From positions 49,366 through 113,365 of the forward strand of contig BQKZ01001562.1 of assembly GCA_036244855.1 (NCBI GenBank): a DNA stretch of 64,000 bases. Reading direction: 5' to 3'. Each line of letters opens with the position of its first letter. Position 1 is the stretch's first letter. The position numbers were made by a program, and so were the translations under genes. Positions 40,452-53,434 of this stretch are shown here, piece by piece. The stretch is from Temnopleurus reevesii (lineage: Eukaryota > Echinodermata > Echinoidea > Temnopleuroida > Temnopleuridae). The notes beneath the pieces were generated by a model. It had not been told where the DNA came from and searched no databases. It saw only the letters and a list, made by a program, of their open reading frames with translations.

Positions 40452-43400
40452 GAGATATTTGATCGAACACGCCAAATGTACATTTAATATAGGCTATTGC
40501 ATGGTATTGTGGACATACCATTTAAGATGAAGAAATGAAGGAGGAAGAAAGAACTAACGAATAAAAATGATGATGATTTTAAATTTGACGCGTCGATGTC
40601 CATTAGATGTGTTTAGTAGATAATGATAATTTAACGGTGCAATATGATATTAAAAGCAGTTATTTATTCATGAATTTATTAATTGAAATATAACAACAAT
40701 ATGTTTTTTTTAACATTGTAATGTATGCATAAGAAAAAATTACATAATGAGGCAGACGCTGGTGATGATGCCTTGATACTGAAATTGATGATGCTGGTGA
40801 AACAATCAAGAAAAAGTCTTTAACACGTTTGCAGAAAAAAAAAGTTTATCAATACGGAATACTTCTTTCATTATCTCAAAAATAATAATGACAATGATCT
40901 CATTCAATCAAAATGTCCAATGATAATTTTGATCAATTCATGATTCATAAAAATTTGAGCGTAATAACGTTGCAAAGTTTAATTAAGTCAACTTTTTAAA
41001 CTTGATACCGGTATGCGAAAGTAAATGCAAATATTCACTTATTCATTTAAGTTTTCATTAAAAACAGATGAAGTTCAGTTATTTAAAAAAAAATTCTTTT
41101 AAAACTTTTCTTTTTAGAGGAATGAGCGCGATAAAGATGAGTAATTCGTCAATCCTTGTCACAAAGTGATCGAGCTATATGGTTTTCTCAACTTTTCTCG
41201 ATCACATTTAGATCTTGTATATTTCATGTAATTATAATGTGTGTTTGTTCAAGCATTTTTGCTCATCTGATCAGTCGGTGGGTAACATTTCTCACAGGAT
41301 GAAAGTGAAAATGTCAATTTTCAGCAAAATGTCCGTCCGTAACAAATTCTTTTGGAACAATGCTTGAGTTTTATCAACGTCATCATTTCTATGACCGTGA
41401 ATAGCATCGGAAGGATTTAATTTTATTTCCATGGAAGTATGAATATATCCAGACTCAACTCTTTCCTGATCTGCCCCGAAACATTAAAGTTTCGATGCTG
41501 CTTATAGCAAGTAACCATGTCAAGAAACTTTGATTCATAGTTAACAACTGTGTATCTACTCTGTACACAAGATTTTGCAAGTCTACATACTTTCGGTTAA
41601 ATGTCCGTCCGTAAGAAAATGACCAGTACAGACACTTCTACTTCCCAGTAATATTATGCTATACAGTAGTACAATGTATTGCGAACTCGCAGACCTAAGT
41701 GTGCTCCGATATATTTTTATCATAATAATTATAATGATAATATCATAATAACTTTGACATGTTTGAGCAGAAGGGACAAGGGTTTAGAACAAAGTAAACA
41801 ACTTACATTCGAGCACAAAATAGCTAAATAGACACAAAGGAAATTTCCATTCATCTTATTCTGTGGAAAAATGTTAGGACAAGAGTCCCACTCGGGACGT
41901 TCTTTTGTGATCATGAAGCTATTGCGAATGATTGAAGTTGTTAACTTTGTCCCGGTCCTATATGTCCTTTCTGCTCATAGTGAGTGGGTGATCCAGAGTA
42001 CAATCATTTTTAACATCGTGCATCACACATTCCACATTGTGAAACGGTTTTTATTCCAATTACCGACATCAATATATTTCATAACTTCAAGTGTAAATGG
42101 CAAAATTAATGCGCATTTAGGTTTACAGAAGGATATTTTTGGTGTGGCTAAGGTTCGAATCTCAGGAAATTTTGCTAAAAATATAAGTCGTTAATACCTA
42201 TATAGGCAGGACGATTCCAAATGACGATTATGTGGGTAAACTTATATAACTTAATGCGTCCTGATAAATTCATAGTCCCATCTTTTTGCTTTATACTCTT
42301 AATAATTATAAACATTAATTGCCTCGTGCAGAACCACATGTGTTCACTTGTAACATATCATGCGGCTAGAATTACATTCACAGACCGAGTACATGACTTT
42401 CTTGTTACGTAAGATTAATATTTATATTTATTCTATATATTTCTTTGAATTATAAAAAGATATATTGAAAGCATATTTTATGTATTTAGCGCATGGCGTA
42501 AAATGAAATAATGCCATATAATTTTGAGCGATACAAATATATGAACTTCAATTATCGCAATTACGTTTTGTTTTTTATCAACACATTTTACGAAATTAGG
42601 CACAAAATACACGCCTCAAAAGTATTTCGTGTTTTTTTTTAATAGAGAATTTCTATTCAATTTTGATTATTTTTTCTTTGCTTGCAGTAAATCTAATATT
42701 ATTCAACATTAACTGTCCTGTATACCCAAATGAACAAATTATAGCATAGGAACTAAGACAAAGCAGATGGAAAAGAAAGATTGATAATGGAATGGAATAA
42801 AGAATGAATGATATCGACCAGGACTTATTATGAAGGGAGGGGGGAATATGAAAATAGAGGAAGGATGATGAGAAGTATAGTACATGAATGCATTTCACCA
42901 TGGCAGAGCAAATCAAAATATGGAGAGGCTTTGTCAACAATTCAAAGTCTATAATAATGGAGTCACTGAATACTAATTTTCCTTTAATTGAAAAAAAAGT
43001 ATCTCCCTTTTGGTCACTATACTTTGTCATGTGTCTAAGCTATGTTCACATCTTTATAAGTTGGATTTACTCGGTTGCATGAAAGAGGATTATGAACTTA
43101 AGCACAACCTATGTCGCGATGATGTACCAATATCCCAATACTAACTATTGATTTGAAGAAAAGAATTCGATAAATATTGAAAACTATTTCTTTAACATAT
43201 ATTTCATGCAAAAAAGTAAATAAGTTTTATTTTAATTCAGTTTCCATGCAGAACTACCTACGCGTAAACCTAAATTGAGCTTGAGTTGATTCGATTTATG
43301 AATAGCATGAAGAGCAAATCGGCCTTTAAAAAGTAAATAATGATTGTAGTAATAGTTTATTCATCTTTTTTTAATGGTATAAGACAGACAAGGTAAGTTA

Positions 43401-45978
43401 CTATACAAATAATGTAAAGAAGCAGGTGGATTATTTTATCTTATGATATGCCACTGCATGAAAGTGGACTGGTAGGTGAATGTGCATAGAGGGCGCTAAT
43501 CATTTTTGCACTTCAGGAGGTTCGATGTTGTGTCAGTAATATCAATATCGTTAAACGACCAAACTTTGATGATTATTTCTGATTCTCACAGGAAATAAAC
43601 AACAAAATGTTACGATTCATAACAACCAACGGTATAAGATGAAGATTAATTACGAACGTAATTCTTGATTGGGATAGGCCAATGGCAAGAACGAGAACAA
43701 AATTGGAAAAATTAGATACGCAGAACAAACAAATATATATATTTTTTTAATCAATATGCACGCAAGTTTTTTTTTATGATGAAAATAGATTTAATGGTTC
43801 GTCCAAATTTCGCAAATTATTTAAGATACATTTATTAATTGGAACGAAAATGTCTTCAACATTACGTCATTAATGATACATAACATTTCAAAATATGAAG
43901 CGGCATTGTGGTAAATCGTCACTGCCCAATAAAACAAATTAATTGCTTCATAATGGATCCAAAATTACTCAATCTCTATCTGCCATTTTTGTTATGATGT
44001 GTACAATATTATAGTTATTGATTTGAATATTACAACTTTGTCAATATTTCATTTTAAAAAATAACAAAATCATGCACGTTATCCACACTAACATGCTTAT
44101 TATCGATGTTTCGTGAAACAATTTGGTATTGGGATGATATTAATATTTATACTCATAAATAACTCAATAAAGTCATGAGAAATTTGTAATCGTCAGAAAT
44201 CGTGTTCAAAATAATTTGGGGGATGGGGAGGTGTAATGGTTAACATGGTTGTTGTTTTGTCATCTTGTTTATATATTAATTTGTATTTTTTCTTAATTAA
44301 TTTTAGGTAATTTCATTTATTTTGTTTAAATCTAATTCAATTTCGCCATTGTATCGTTTGGTTGTCGGTATCAGTATACGTTTACATGCAAAATTCAATG
44401 CGCTCTTGCACACATATCATTATAAACACACACACAAACTCAGACAAAGAAAAACGCAAATGATAAGATTACGTTGTGCGAAATACCCATCATAAAGCAA
44501 TAAGAGGTTTCAGACGATGCGTTGCTAGGCAACGAAGTAGTTGAAGACAAAGCTTGTAGATGATGCTTGTGAGTCAGCGAACTCTTGAGACCAGATCAAA
44601 CCAATCGCAAGGTCAGTTGAGTATCAAATACAGTTTATATATCAACTGCCCACGATTGTATACTTTTATTCAATTTGATTTCATTCATGAAACCCAGTCA
44701 CACCCACAAAGTCACAGCAACCAGCAAACGGATGGAGTCTAGTGACCGTGTTCAAAATTTAGAAGTGTATGCAAATACATCAATCTTTTCTCGGTGAACG
44801 ATGAAAAAATGTGCCTAAACGCTAACTAAACATAAAACTTACTGGTAAAACGGAAAATATTTATCATGTATAATCATGTTTAACTAGTGTAAGCTGTCCC
44901 TGCACAGGGGTCAGCCTTTTTAACAATCCTCGCTTCTTTGCTGGCCTCTTTTTTCATTTTGTTTTGTTATATTACTTTTATTATCTATGACTCTATTATG
45001 TTTGAATCTAAGAAAAAATTGAAATAAAATTATTTGATATGATTTGATTTGATTTGAATGTAATGAATTCGTTGCAGATCAATTAAAAAAAAGTAGGTCT
45101 GAACGCTTAGTCATGTAGATTCAACATTCTTTGTCGAGCTCTGGTCAACTCTGAACCAGAAGAGAAATGCATTTAATCCAATGGTCTTGTTGAAATCAAT
45201 TTGAAAGAGGATTCAGTCTCTGTAATGTCTCATGTTGACTATAGAAAAACAAAATTAGTACAATGAAATGAAAAATGCTGCTTGCTTATATTGTCCAAAT
45301 ATCATTATTGCTAGTGATTGAGATTTGCAAAGGGCACACTGGCACTTAATCCTTATTTGAAATTACCCCATCTACGGCAAAAACATTATATTCACAGCGG
45401 TCTGTTCTGCGGAGATCTTGCGACAGTCATTTGTGCATAGAATCCAAAAATGACAGTGAAGTTGGTTAGTTCGAATTACAACAAACTACTTATAATCCGA
45501 AATACTTACCACCCCCCTTCTTTCACCCATTTCAGTTTGATTTGAAATTTGGGTCTGACTGAAGTTCTTGCATATATTAAGATCCGATTATCGTTTTATC
45601 CAAAGTCACGTAATTCAATGATTCTATTTTTCTTTGCAGCAAATACCAGTTTGCCAGAAAAAAATAATCTCATTCTAAGATTGATTTGCTATACCAAAGA
45701 GATAATGGCTTATACTTTAATATTTATTTTCGAGACTGATTCATTAAAAAAGAATACACTCATCACTCAAAGTAAGTAGACTAAAATTAAGTTCGGATTT
45801 CACATTCAAGCAATATTATGAAATGAATGTTCATGCATACATGAGCTCTGTTTAATAATGATGTTGGAGAGAGCGAAAAAGAAGAGGGGAGAGGACGGGA
45901 GAGGTTGATAAGAATAGAATTGGAGAGAGAAGGAAGTTGAGAGAGAGGGAAGGAAGGGAGAGACGAGAGGGATGGGCA
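40449..45978 (-). other. Putative long first intron or upstream DNA, no exon seen
   Basis: AT-rich but with CpG clearly more frequent than in 1-35 kb. An isolated polymerase III B-box-like GGTTCGAATC sits at 42152-42161 without an A box. An RFX X-box lies at 44521-44533. Repeated GATTT units near 45030-45057 end a segment (44880-45060) that resembles a retroelement 3' end. No exon is supported. Confidence 0.45.
44521..44533. promoter_or_regulatory. RFX-type X-box GTTGCTAGGCAAC
   Basis: Two inverted half-sites with a one-base spacer match the X-box bound by RFX transcription factors (GTNRCC, spacer, RGYAAC) at all but one position. A nearly identical site with matching flanks is at 60724. Confidence 0.5.
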
Positions 45979-46527
45979 TTTTAAAGGAGAACTTCACCCA
46001 GACATTGATATGCGCTCAGTGTTTAAGGGAAACTACATTGGTCAATTTGTGAAAATTTAAGCAAAATCAGACAATCCATTTAAAAGTTATGAATTTTCAA
46101 AGCTTTGATTTACACCCCTCATGGGCTTCTCAAATGGACAACGTACTGGCACAAAATGGCTGCCAACATGGAAAACTCTCCATTCACTTTGTACACAGAA
46201 TTTCACATTTTCAAGTAGGATATGGATATTTTAATTCTGCATGCATTTCGGAATGAATTTTGTTCATTTATTGTCTACTTTTCTAGAAAAAGAAGAAAAT
46301 ATGAAATTCTGTAGACAAAATTAATGGAGAGTTCTCCATGTTGGCAGCCATTTTGTGCCTGTACGTTGCCAATTTAAAGAGCCCATGGGGGTTTAAATAA
46401 AAACTTTAAAATTTCATAACTTTTGAATGGATTGTTGGATTTTGCTCAAATTTACACAGTTCGATAATTGTATATTCCTTCATCCACTGAGAATGCATCA
46501 ATGTCTGGGTGAAGAATGAATTTAAAA
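45979..46527. mobile_element. Foldback (MITE-like) element with long terminal inverted repeats
   Basis: About 550 bases with long inverted arms. ACTTCACCCAGACATTGAT at 45991 is matched by its inverse at 46497-46514. Further in, a left segment around AAAATGGCTGCCAACATGG (about 46153-46171) pairs with its inverse near 46335-46358. The arms are diverged but collinear for roughly 200 bases each, around a central spacer at about 46200-46310. There is no coding capacity. The TTTTAAA and TTTAAAA edges may mark the ends. Family unknown to me; a non-autonomous DNA transposon is the best reading. Confidence 0.8.
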
Positions 46528-48368
46528 AGTGGATTATGTTAGAGAGAGTTAGAAAAAATATTTCTTCGCTTTTTAAGTAAAAGAAATTTGTGTTCTAATG
46601 AAAAAACATTTGTAAAAGTAAAATTGCACTTTAAGATAATTTTTCTCCAAGATTAACTGCTCCCAGAGCATGCAGAGTAATGAGATTTTTTTTTATACCA
46701 TTACGATGAGGTATATTTTGTGTATAGGTTTTGTAATCTTCATAATACATGTTTCCTTTTCAATTTCTTATGGAGTTTTGATTTTATTTTGTATGCCAAT
46801 TTTGTAAGTTCATGTGCTTTATCTAAACCCAAACACAGCAATATTAATTTGAATTGAATGAAAATAAATTACAAATTTAAGAAATAATGTACGGAATCTT
46901 AAAAAATGGGAGGAAGTAGGCCGCTAATGTAGGTCTCCGGCGTTCCTTTACTCCCATTTTATCTCGTTTATATAAGTATCGTACTCTATATTGTTGGGCG
47001 TAGAAAAAGAATTAAATAATAAAAACTAACACTTTAAGATCATTGGAATGGTATCATGTAGAAAGTGCAACTTTTTATTTAAACTTATAATACAGATTTT
47101 TTTTTTAAATTTCCACTTTGATTTTTAATCGTAATTTTCATAAGACAAGACAGATTTAAACATATCTTGTTAAAAAAAAGTTTTTTTTTTCCTTTCAGGT
47201 GTGATTGATTGTTTCAAATGTGAAGACAAAACTCTTTAGGAATATTAAAGACTCTCGCCGCGCAACGAAAAAAAAATGAAATTCATGTGTTATGCGACTT
47301 GATATTTGAAAAAATAACAATACAATCATATTATATCGTAGAAGGAGAAAATATTCGCGGTTTGAAATTTCCGTATTTGATTTGTGAATTGAAGCTCATT
47401 GGAGCGACAGGATTGAGTAGTCTAAAGAGACTTGGTTTTGACTATTATTGAATTGATTTCTGCTAGTATTGTTCCGGCGAGTCTTTCTCCCGCTCTAGCG
47501 GTAGCTATGCATCCGTGTCAGCGAACCTATACGGTGGAGGATAATATTGGCTCGCTGTCGATTCCCCGAGTAAAAAAAGTACTTTTTCATCGCGTTTCAA
47601 ACATACTCTCGCGCATAAAACATGTAAAAAGGGTATCGACAGCGGGAGAGAGGGCACACATCTTCGTGCAAGTACGTTTTCGCCACAATAAACCCATTGT
47701 ATACAATCTTACTCGATTAAAATCACAAATCTAAGTAAAGTGCTGGGTATGAAAGTCAAGGTCGATTTGCCTTTCATACCTGTCGTCTTCAATATAAATA
47801 AAATCCATGAAAATATTGAAAATGCAAAATAAGGAAGTCAATTAAATACTCACGAAGGTTATAAAGATCATTGGCATCTAAATGAAGACATCCGGATTCA
47901 AAGATTTTTCCGACTGATTGAATATATTTTTATTGTTTGATTATTTCTATGTGATATAAGGTCGTACAGTGTACTAATATTCCGAAATGAGCACGGATTA
48001 AAACGCAGCATACACCACATACTCTGAAACAGATACTAATTGCGACTGAGATCCGAAGATTTTGGGGTCCTCTTTATATTTTACACCAACTACAAACTTC
48101 TTTTGTGTATTTTTTGTTTCCTGTTCAAACCAACTTTCCAATCGGATCATGTACCAGTATGTTTCCTCTTACGTATGAAAGAACAAATAGGATACGTCAA
48201 GTCCTATATCCCATTTATCTTTCAGTTTCTACAAGTAGAGGCCTGCTGCTGATGATGAAAATAGATTTTTGGAAATAATAATTGAATGTGTGAAAGTTGT
48301 CTTTGTTTTAACATGATCACTAAATGACAGAGACAGATATTAAAGCTGGAGAGCTATAGTAGCGTGGT
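46528..48368. other. CpG-rich island inside AT-rich DNA, no gene recognised
   Basis: 47450-47780 is the most CpG-dense stretch I counted (about 38 CpG in 47401-48420). A plus-strand frame at 47432-47734 starts at TTG, has no domain, and its openness can be explained by composition. A pyrimidine tract and CAG precede it near 47170-47200. It may be an unmethylated regulatory island. Confidence 0.4.
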
Positions 48369-48631
48369 GTATTGCAAAAACGCTGGTGTTAAATATAACA
48401 CTAGCCGAAATCAATATGTAGGTTCACACTAGAAAAGTGCTAAAATAACACCTGTTTGGATTCAAATCAATATATCTAAATACCGACTGGTGTTTTTCAG
48501 AGCTTAAGCAACACCAGTAGGTGACTAGATACATTAAACTGATTCAAAATGGGTGTTATTCTAACACCTTCTGGTGTTGACCTATATTGATTCCGGCTGG
48601 TGTTGAATTTCACGCCAGGGTTTTTATAGCG
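48369..48631. mobile_element. Diverged TIR element related to the one at 49063
   Basis: The left end reads TTGCAAAAACGCTGGTGTTA, and the right end inverts to ATAAAAACCCTGGCGTG. Inner arm segments (AGCCGAAATCAATAT left, AGCCGGAATCAATAT inverted right) align over about 95 bases per arm with visible divergence. The terminal motif is shared with the perfect palindrome at 49063-49206, so this is an older or longer member of the same family. Confidence 0.8.
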
Positions 48632-48825
48632 TGCCGTATGGTTTATGAAGTTCATATCTTGAGATTGATTTCCTTTTCTTGTTATCATGTTAAAATATGG
48701 ATGAATCATGGTAAAATACGGTACTAACGAGTAATTAACGTAATTCTTAAGGCCATGTCTCAATTTTAATTTGTTCATTTCATAAAAGATATGCCTAATA
48801 TGAAACCGTCGTTGACAATTTTAAA

Positions 48826-48900
48826 TAATAATAATAATAATAATGAAACACTTTTATATAGCGCATAACACAATCATGCGAAAGTCCCTAAGCGCTTGAA
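48826..48900 (-). mobile_element. SINE 3' tail fragment
   Basis: On the minus strand this reads AAGCGCTTAGGGACTTTC, then GCGCTATATAAAAGTG, then ATT repeats. This is the same tail organisation as the SINE at 24.4 kb (GAGCGCTTAGAG, AAGCGCTATATAAAA, ATT repeats). The tRNA head and body are absent, so it is a 5'-truncated copy of the SINE or its partner LINE. It lies between two related TIR elements. Confidence 0.6.
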
Positions 48901-49062
48901 ACATGGAAAGAGAGAAAGAAGTCAGAAGAACTAGGATTATCAGTAGATTAGTTGTTTTTGAAGAGATAAGTTTTCAAGTTTCTTCTGAATTTTTCATAAA
49001 ATTATGGTGTAATATTTGTGAGATAACTTGGGAGGCTATTCCGGATGTTTAAGCCACATCTG

Positions 49063-49206
49063 TACACTGCAAAAACGCTGGTGTTAAATTTAACACCATA
49101 GGTCCACACCAGAAAAGTGTTAAAATAATATCATATATGATTATTTTAACACTTTTCTGGTGTGGACCTATGGTGTTAAATTTAACACCAGCGTTTTTGC
49201 AGTGTA
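49063..49206. mobile_element. Perfect palindromic MITE with TA ends
   Basis: Two 67-base arms (49063-49129 and 49140-49206) are exact reverse complements around a 10-base spacer. The ends read TACACTGCAAAAACGCTGG and its inverse. A TA at each edge fits the TA target-site duplication of Tc1/mariner-type elements, with the element proper starting CACTGC. It encodes nothing. Perfect arm identity implies a recent origin or gene conversion. The related, decayed copy 430 bases away supports a mobile family rather than a chance palindrome. Confidence 0.9.
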
Positions 49207-51037
49207 GCTTTTGATTCAAATTGTATGTTATTTGGGGAGGGGAGCATATTATTGAAAGCTGACATTTCACAGGTTGGGTTTGCTTCCTTGTTAATTGAAA
49301 AATTTTACATTCGAAGTAAGCAGTGATCATCTTAGGGTTTTACTAAACAGACATCAAGCACACAAAGAATGTAACACTCTTACAAGGAAGTTCCTCTTGT
49401 ACTCCCCAGAACTGGTTCGTAAAATTAGACCCAAATTTGATTAATTCTATATACCCTAAAAAGTAGACCATGGGAACAAGTCACGGAAACTCATTTTGCA
49501 ACGTAAAACCAACAATTTCAATGAATTAACACATCAGCCATTCGCCAAGATGTCAATAGAACAATATTTTTTTAATGATGAATCTTGAAGTAATTATCGT
49601 TCTTCAATAAATGCTTCTTTATAAATACAATTTCTTTGGCATGACGTAACGATATCACGAAATGACTGATATACCTCACTGAATATCACTGAATATCATG
49701 TTTTAATTCAGGTGTTAATCTTCATGGGTAATCCTGCATGGCAAGAGTAAAATCAAATAAACATTTAATTATTGTAAGCAAACAAAATGATTGAAATGAA
49801 TGAAACAAAAACCAGATACTGATTTTTTTTTTTGTCTCTTAATTTCTTCCAAGGCGCATTGTAAGCACGAATAGAATTAAAAACAATAGACAGAGGCTTA
49901 GTTAGTTTGACAGTTTGATTTAATTTAAAGTCTTTTTTAATACATATATTTGTTTTTCGGCAGTAACAGATTTAATTTACTTTTTAAATCGTATTAAATT
50001 GTATCTGTATTTCAAATGTCAATTATGTGATTTCTTACATCTGAAAAAGACTCACCACGCAAGTTAAAGAATGAACTTTGCATTTTTGAGGATGCAACAT
50101 AATGCAACAATAGGAACGCTTTTATGATGCAGTATTAACACGATATAATCTATTTCCCTAAAATTAAGTCGAACGCAAATTCCATGCTCCTTTGTAATGC
50201 TTTTCAAATTGGAACCAGCTTGGGATTGTTGTGTCCGCGCAGCTCAATACACTTTTGTCCCATGGCCAAGTATTTTACGGAAATAGTTTATACCATGTTT
50301 ATTGCACTCTTTCCTCAAAGGTGTAATATTTTGAAAGATATATCAAATAAGCGGCAGCTTTGGGATTCGAGCTCATGCCATAGAGAAACGAATTTTAGAG
50401 CACCTAAACATTTGACTACAGTATAAAGAGCTTCATCATATTTTTTTGCAATCTCTTTTTGCAATTGATAGTTAATCTAGACAACCTTTACAAGAATCGC
50501 TTAAAACTTTACAAATTGAAAAACTACATCACAATGATAACAATTGAGGAGTTATTATTTAATAGGACATTCAAATTTTTTTCATGTAATTTGTGTGTGA
50601 AAATGCGTCATTTGTCTCTCGTCATTTTTGTTCAAGCTACGTTGTGATGATATGAATTTATGTAATCATAAGGTATATATTATTTTGTGGAAGAATCGAT
50701 CCCCATGCATTTACTTGTGATTTAACAGACTGCAGCGACTGGTATGGAACGGGGTTGTAGTACTCAAATTTAGCACGATGAAATACATTCAACTCCTATC
50801 CATTTTCTCTCGAACATATACTCTGCAAACAATGCGGTGAAAAAAACACATTAATATTGTTGAATTTAAGACTGATACCGTGTAAATCTGTGTGTCTTAC
50901 CGTTGGTTCTAAATCAAAACTGTTTTCTGCTTAATGAAAAAAACTCTCATTTGGACTCTTTCTTTCAATGCCAAACGTTCTGATTCAATCAAAATGCCCC
51001 TTTGCGTGAGATGCTTACGTATTGCACCATCAGTCGT
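49207..51037. other. No gene seen
   Basis: AT-rich sequence with short open frames only. No domain, splice-flanked exon or mobile element is recognised. Confidence 0.55.
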
Positions 51038-51113
51038 GCATATATCTCCACCCTAAGGGGGCATATATTCACCCTATGGTCAGATGGTGCATATATCCAC
51101 CCGAAAGGGTGCT
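51038..51113. repeat. Three degenerate tandem units of about 25-30 bases
   Basis: The motif GCATATAT followed by CACCC recurs three times (about 51037, 51061 and 51088), with AAGGG- or ATGG-type linkers. It is a short decayed minisatellite. Confidence 0.6.
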
Positions 51114-53434
51114 TCTATTAAACCGGCAGCTCAACCCTTATAAGGATGCAAAATTGCACCCTAATTTCTTAATGTATATCATGTATTTTTCAATCAATTT
51201 GGTATCTATTTTTTTTTACATTTTGTTTTGAGTTTTATACTTGTTTGAATTTGTTTGGTTTGGTTATATTCCCTTTTTTATTTTGTCTGTTCGAACAATC
51301 ATTGATAATGGGTGATTGTGTGAGATGGACTTAAAAGGTTATTGTTTTAAAGATCAACCAAAAAACAGTCTTGATCATTTCACATCTTCGATTGTTCTAT
51401 TTTTCTAGTTGTTTTCGTCTTCGATTGAACGTGACACCTATTTTATTTTTCTTACCTACAACACAATATCTCCAATGGTTCATACTCCATGTACTCGCAT
51501 TGTAGATACGAAATAGCATCATCATGATCAGAGGCGAAGAAAAATATTGCAGAATCATCGTATCCAAAGATTTTTCAAGTACACTGCAGATTAACCTTAG
51601 TATCACTGCGAGCTACACTGTTAAGAATAACGAGATGATGCTCTTTCTAGTCAATTCTATAAGTTTTGATTGAATTGCAGTCATTTCTGATTAGAATAAA
51701 GCAAAGGTATATGACTGATTGATTGGTGGCACCCAGCTGACTAGTCATCTAATCATGTTTGACCAGTTTGGTTTTTTTGTTCAGAGTGTATATAAGTATA
51801 TATACATGTATTATAAAAAGGGGGAATGGGATAATACCATTTCTCTTTTTAACGGGATTTTATATCATTAGAAATTGTATCACGTAAAATTCGAGTGAAG
51901 GCCTGCAAAATCAAATAACAATCTGCAATGATAATAATTTCAATAAAGAAAATGCTTATTGCTTGGGAGTGCATATAATGCTCTTTCAACGATGCCAAGT
52001 GTATACTGATGATTATAGCTTATCCTTACTGAGTGCAGCATAATATCAATGCACATTCAAATTTTGAGTACAACAATTTTGATATAAAAATCGTGATGTG
52101 AGCCCAACAATTGGAACCATATCAATGCACAATTACAGAATTCAACTGTGTTATTCTAAACGAGGCAATGATATCTGAAATATATTTCAAACAAAATTCT
52201 TGAATATATACCTTAGAATGTGAGAATGTGGGAGGGAAAGCAAAATAAAAATATTTGTTATATGATAGCTTGGTAGGCCTAGTACTTTCCATTATTTTCC
52301 TAAGGGCTTTTATTGGTAAGTATGATGGGCAAAAGAATTTGAACCAAAATGAAAAGCACGTTTCGTTACTATGAGACGGTTTCAGAAAGTAGAAATTTAC
52401 GTGAATTATTTACCAACTGTACTTATACCCAAAGTCATAACACAGTTCGACTATAATTCCTGAAGTATTAGCTCCCAGATATATTCAACGTTTTTCAAAA
52501 CAAGTTCTGATTCTTATGAAATTATACACAGCCTTATAACCTTTAAACATAGGCCTTATATGAATTAAAATTCATTTTATAAGCTTTAAAACCGACATGG
52601 CTTGTATTTTTGTAAAATAAAAACAATTGTTGTCCACTTCCTTTATCTAGATTTTATTGTATTTCTAAATGTTTTTAGTCAAAGATGCTAATCTATATCA
52701 ATCCGAATTTTACTCAGGGTACATTAAAATGCTGGCAATATACATCGAAGGTGTATTATAACAATCGTTCACTGATGAGCGAGGTCCGTTGCAATGTCAG
52801 AGAATTGTATCATATTATACTTGCGACCCCTGTTATTATTGAATAGGTGAATTATTACGTCCAATTACACATTCAAATGAAACGATGATAATTGAACTTT
52901 TCTGGCGCACAAACAATTACATTAAAGAAATGGAATGAGGAATACATCAAAAGAGTTGCATCTCAATTGTTAAAACAATGTAAATGATGATAATATAAAG
53001 TGATACATTGTCAAAAGTGCAAACTTATGATAGCTTTTCATTTAGTAAAAACAAATATGTTCTTCAGAGAAGAAAGAGTAAGTGGTTTAATTGAAAATAC
53101 TTTTTAATTAGATTAAATTGCATTTGAACAAAAACAAATAATTGATTCCACAAAACAAATGCATTTAAATTAATTAAACAATCATCATATATGTTATAGG
53201 CTTAGCGTGATATTGATAATCCCTCTTGAACACCATAACTGGAAAGCTCATCGGTTAAGGAAATATCACATTAATGTTTTTATGCTCGTGCTCCATATCA
53301 TACCCATTTTTAAAATGTATAAATAAAGAGGAAACAGAAACTTAAATGTCCACCAGTTGAGAATTTTCCTTTAGCATGTTTACATTTCAAATGATTACAT
53401 TACAAAGTTGTTCATTAAGCCACTAATTACTTAC
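51114..53434 (-). other. Putative intron downstream of the distal first exon
   Basis: AT-rich, no exon seen. It lies directly 3' of the perfect donor at 53434 in the minus-strand sense. Confidence 0.4.

Noticed and set aside
43478..43500. CTCF site at AGAGGGCGC
   Set aside because: The right half of the consensus matches, but the upstream CCASY part does not.
47432..47734. 100-codon plus-strand frame in the CpG-dense island
   Set aside because: It begins at TTG, lacks a domain and can be explained by CpG-rich composition; kept only as a regulatory-island observation.
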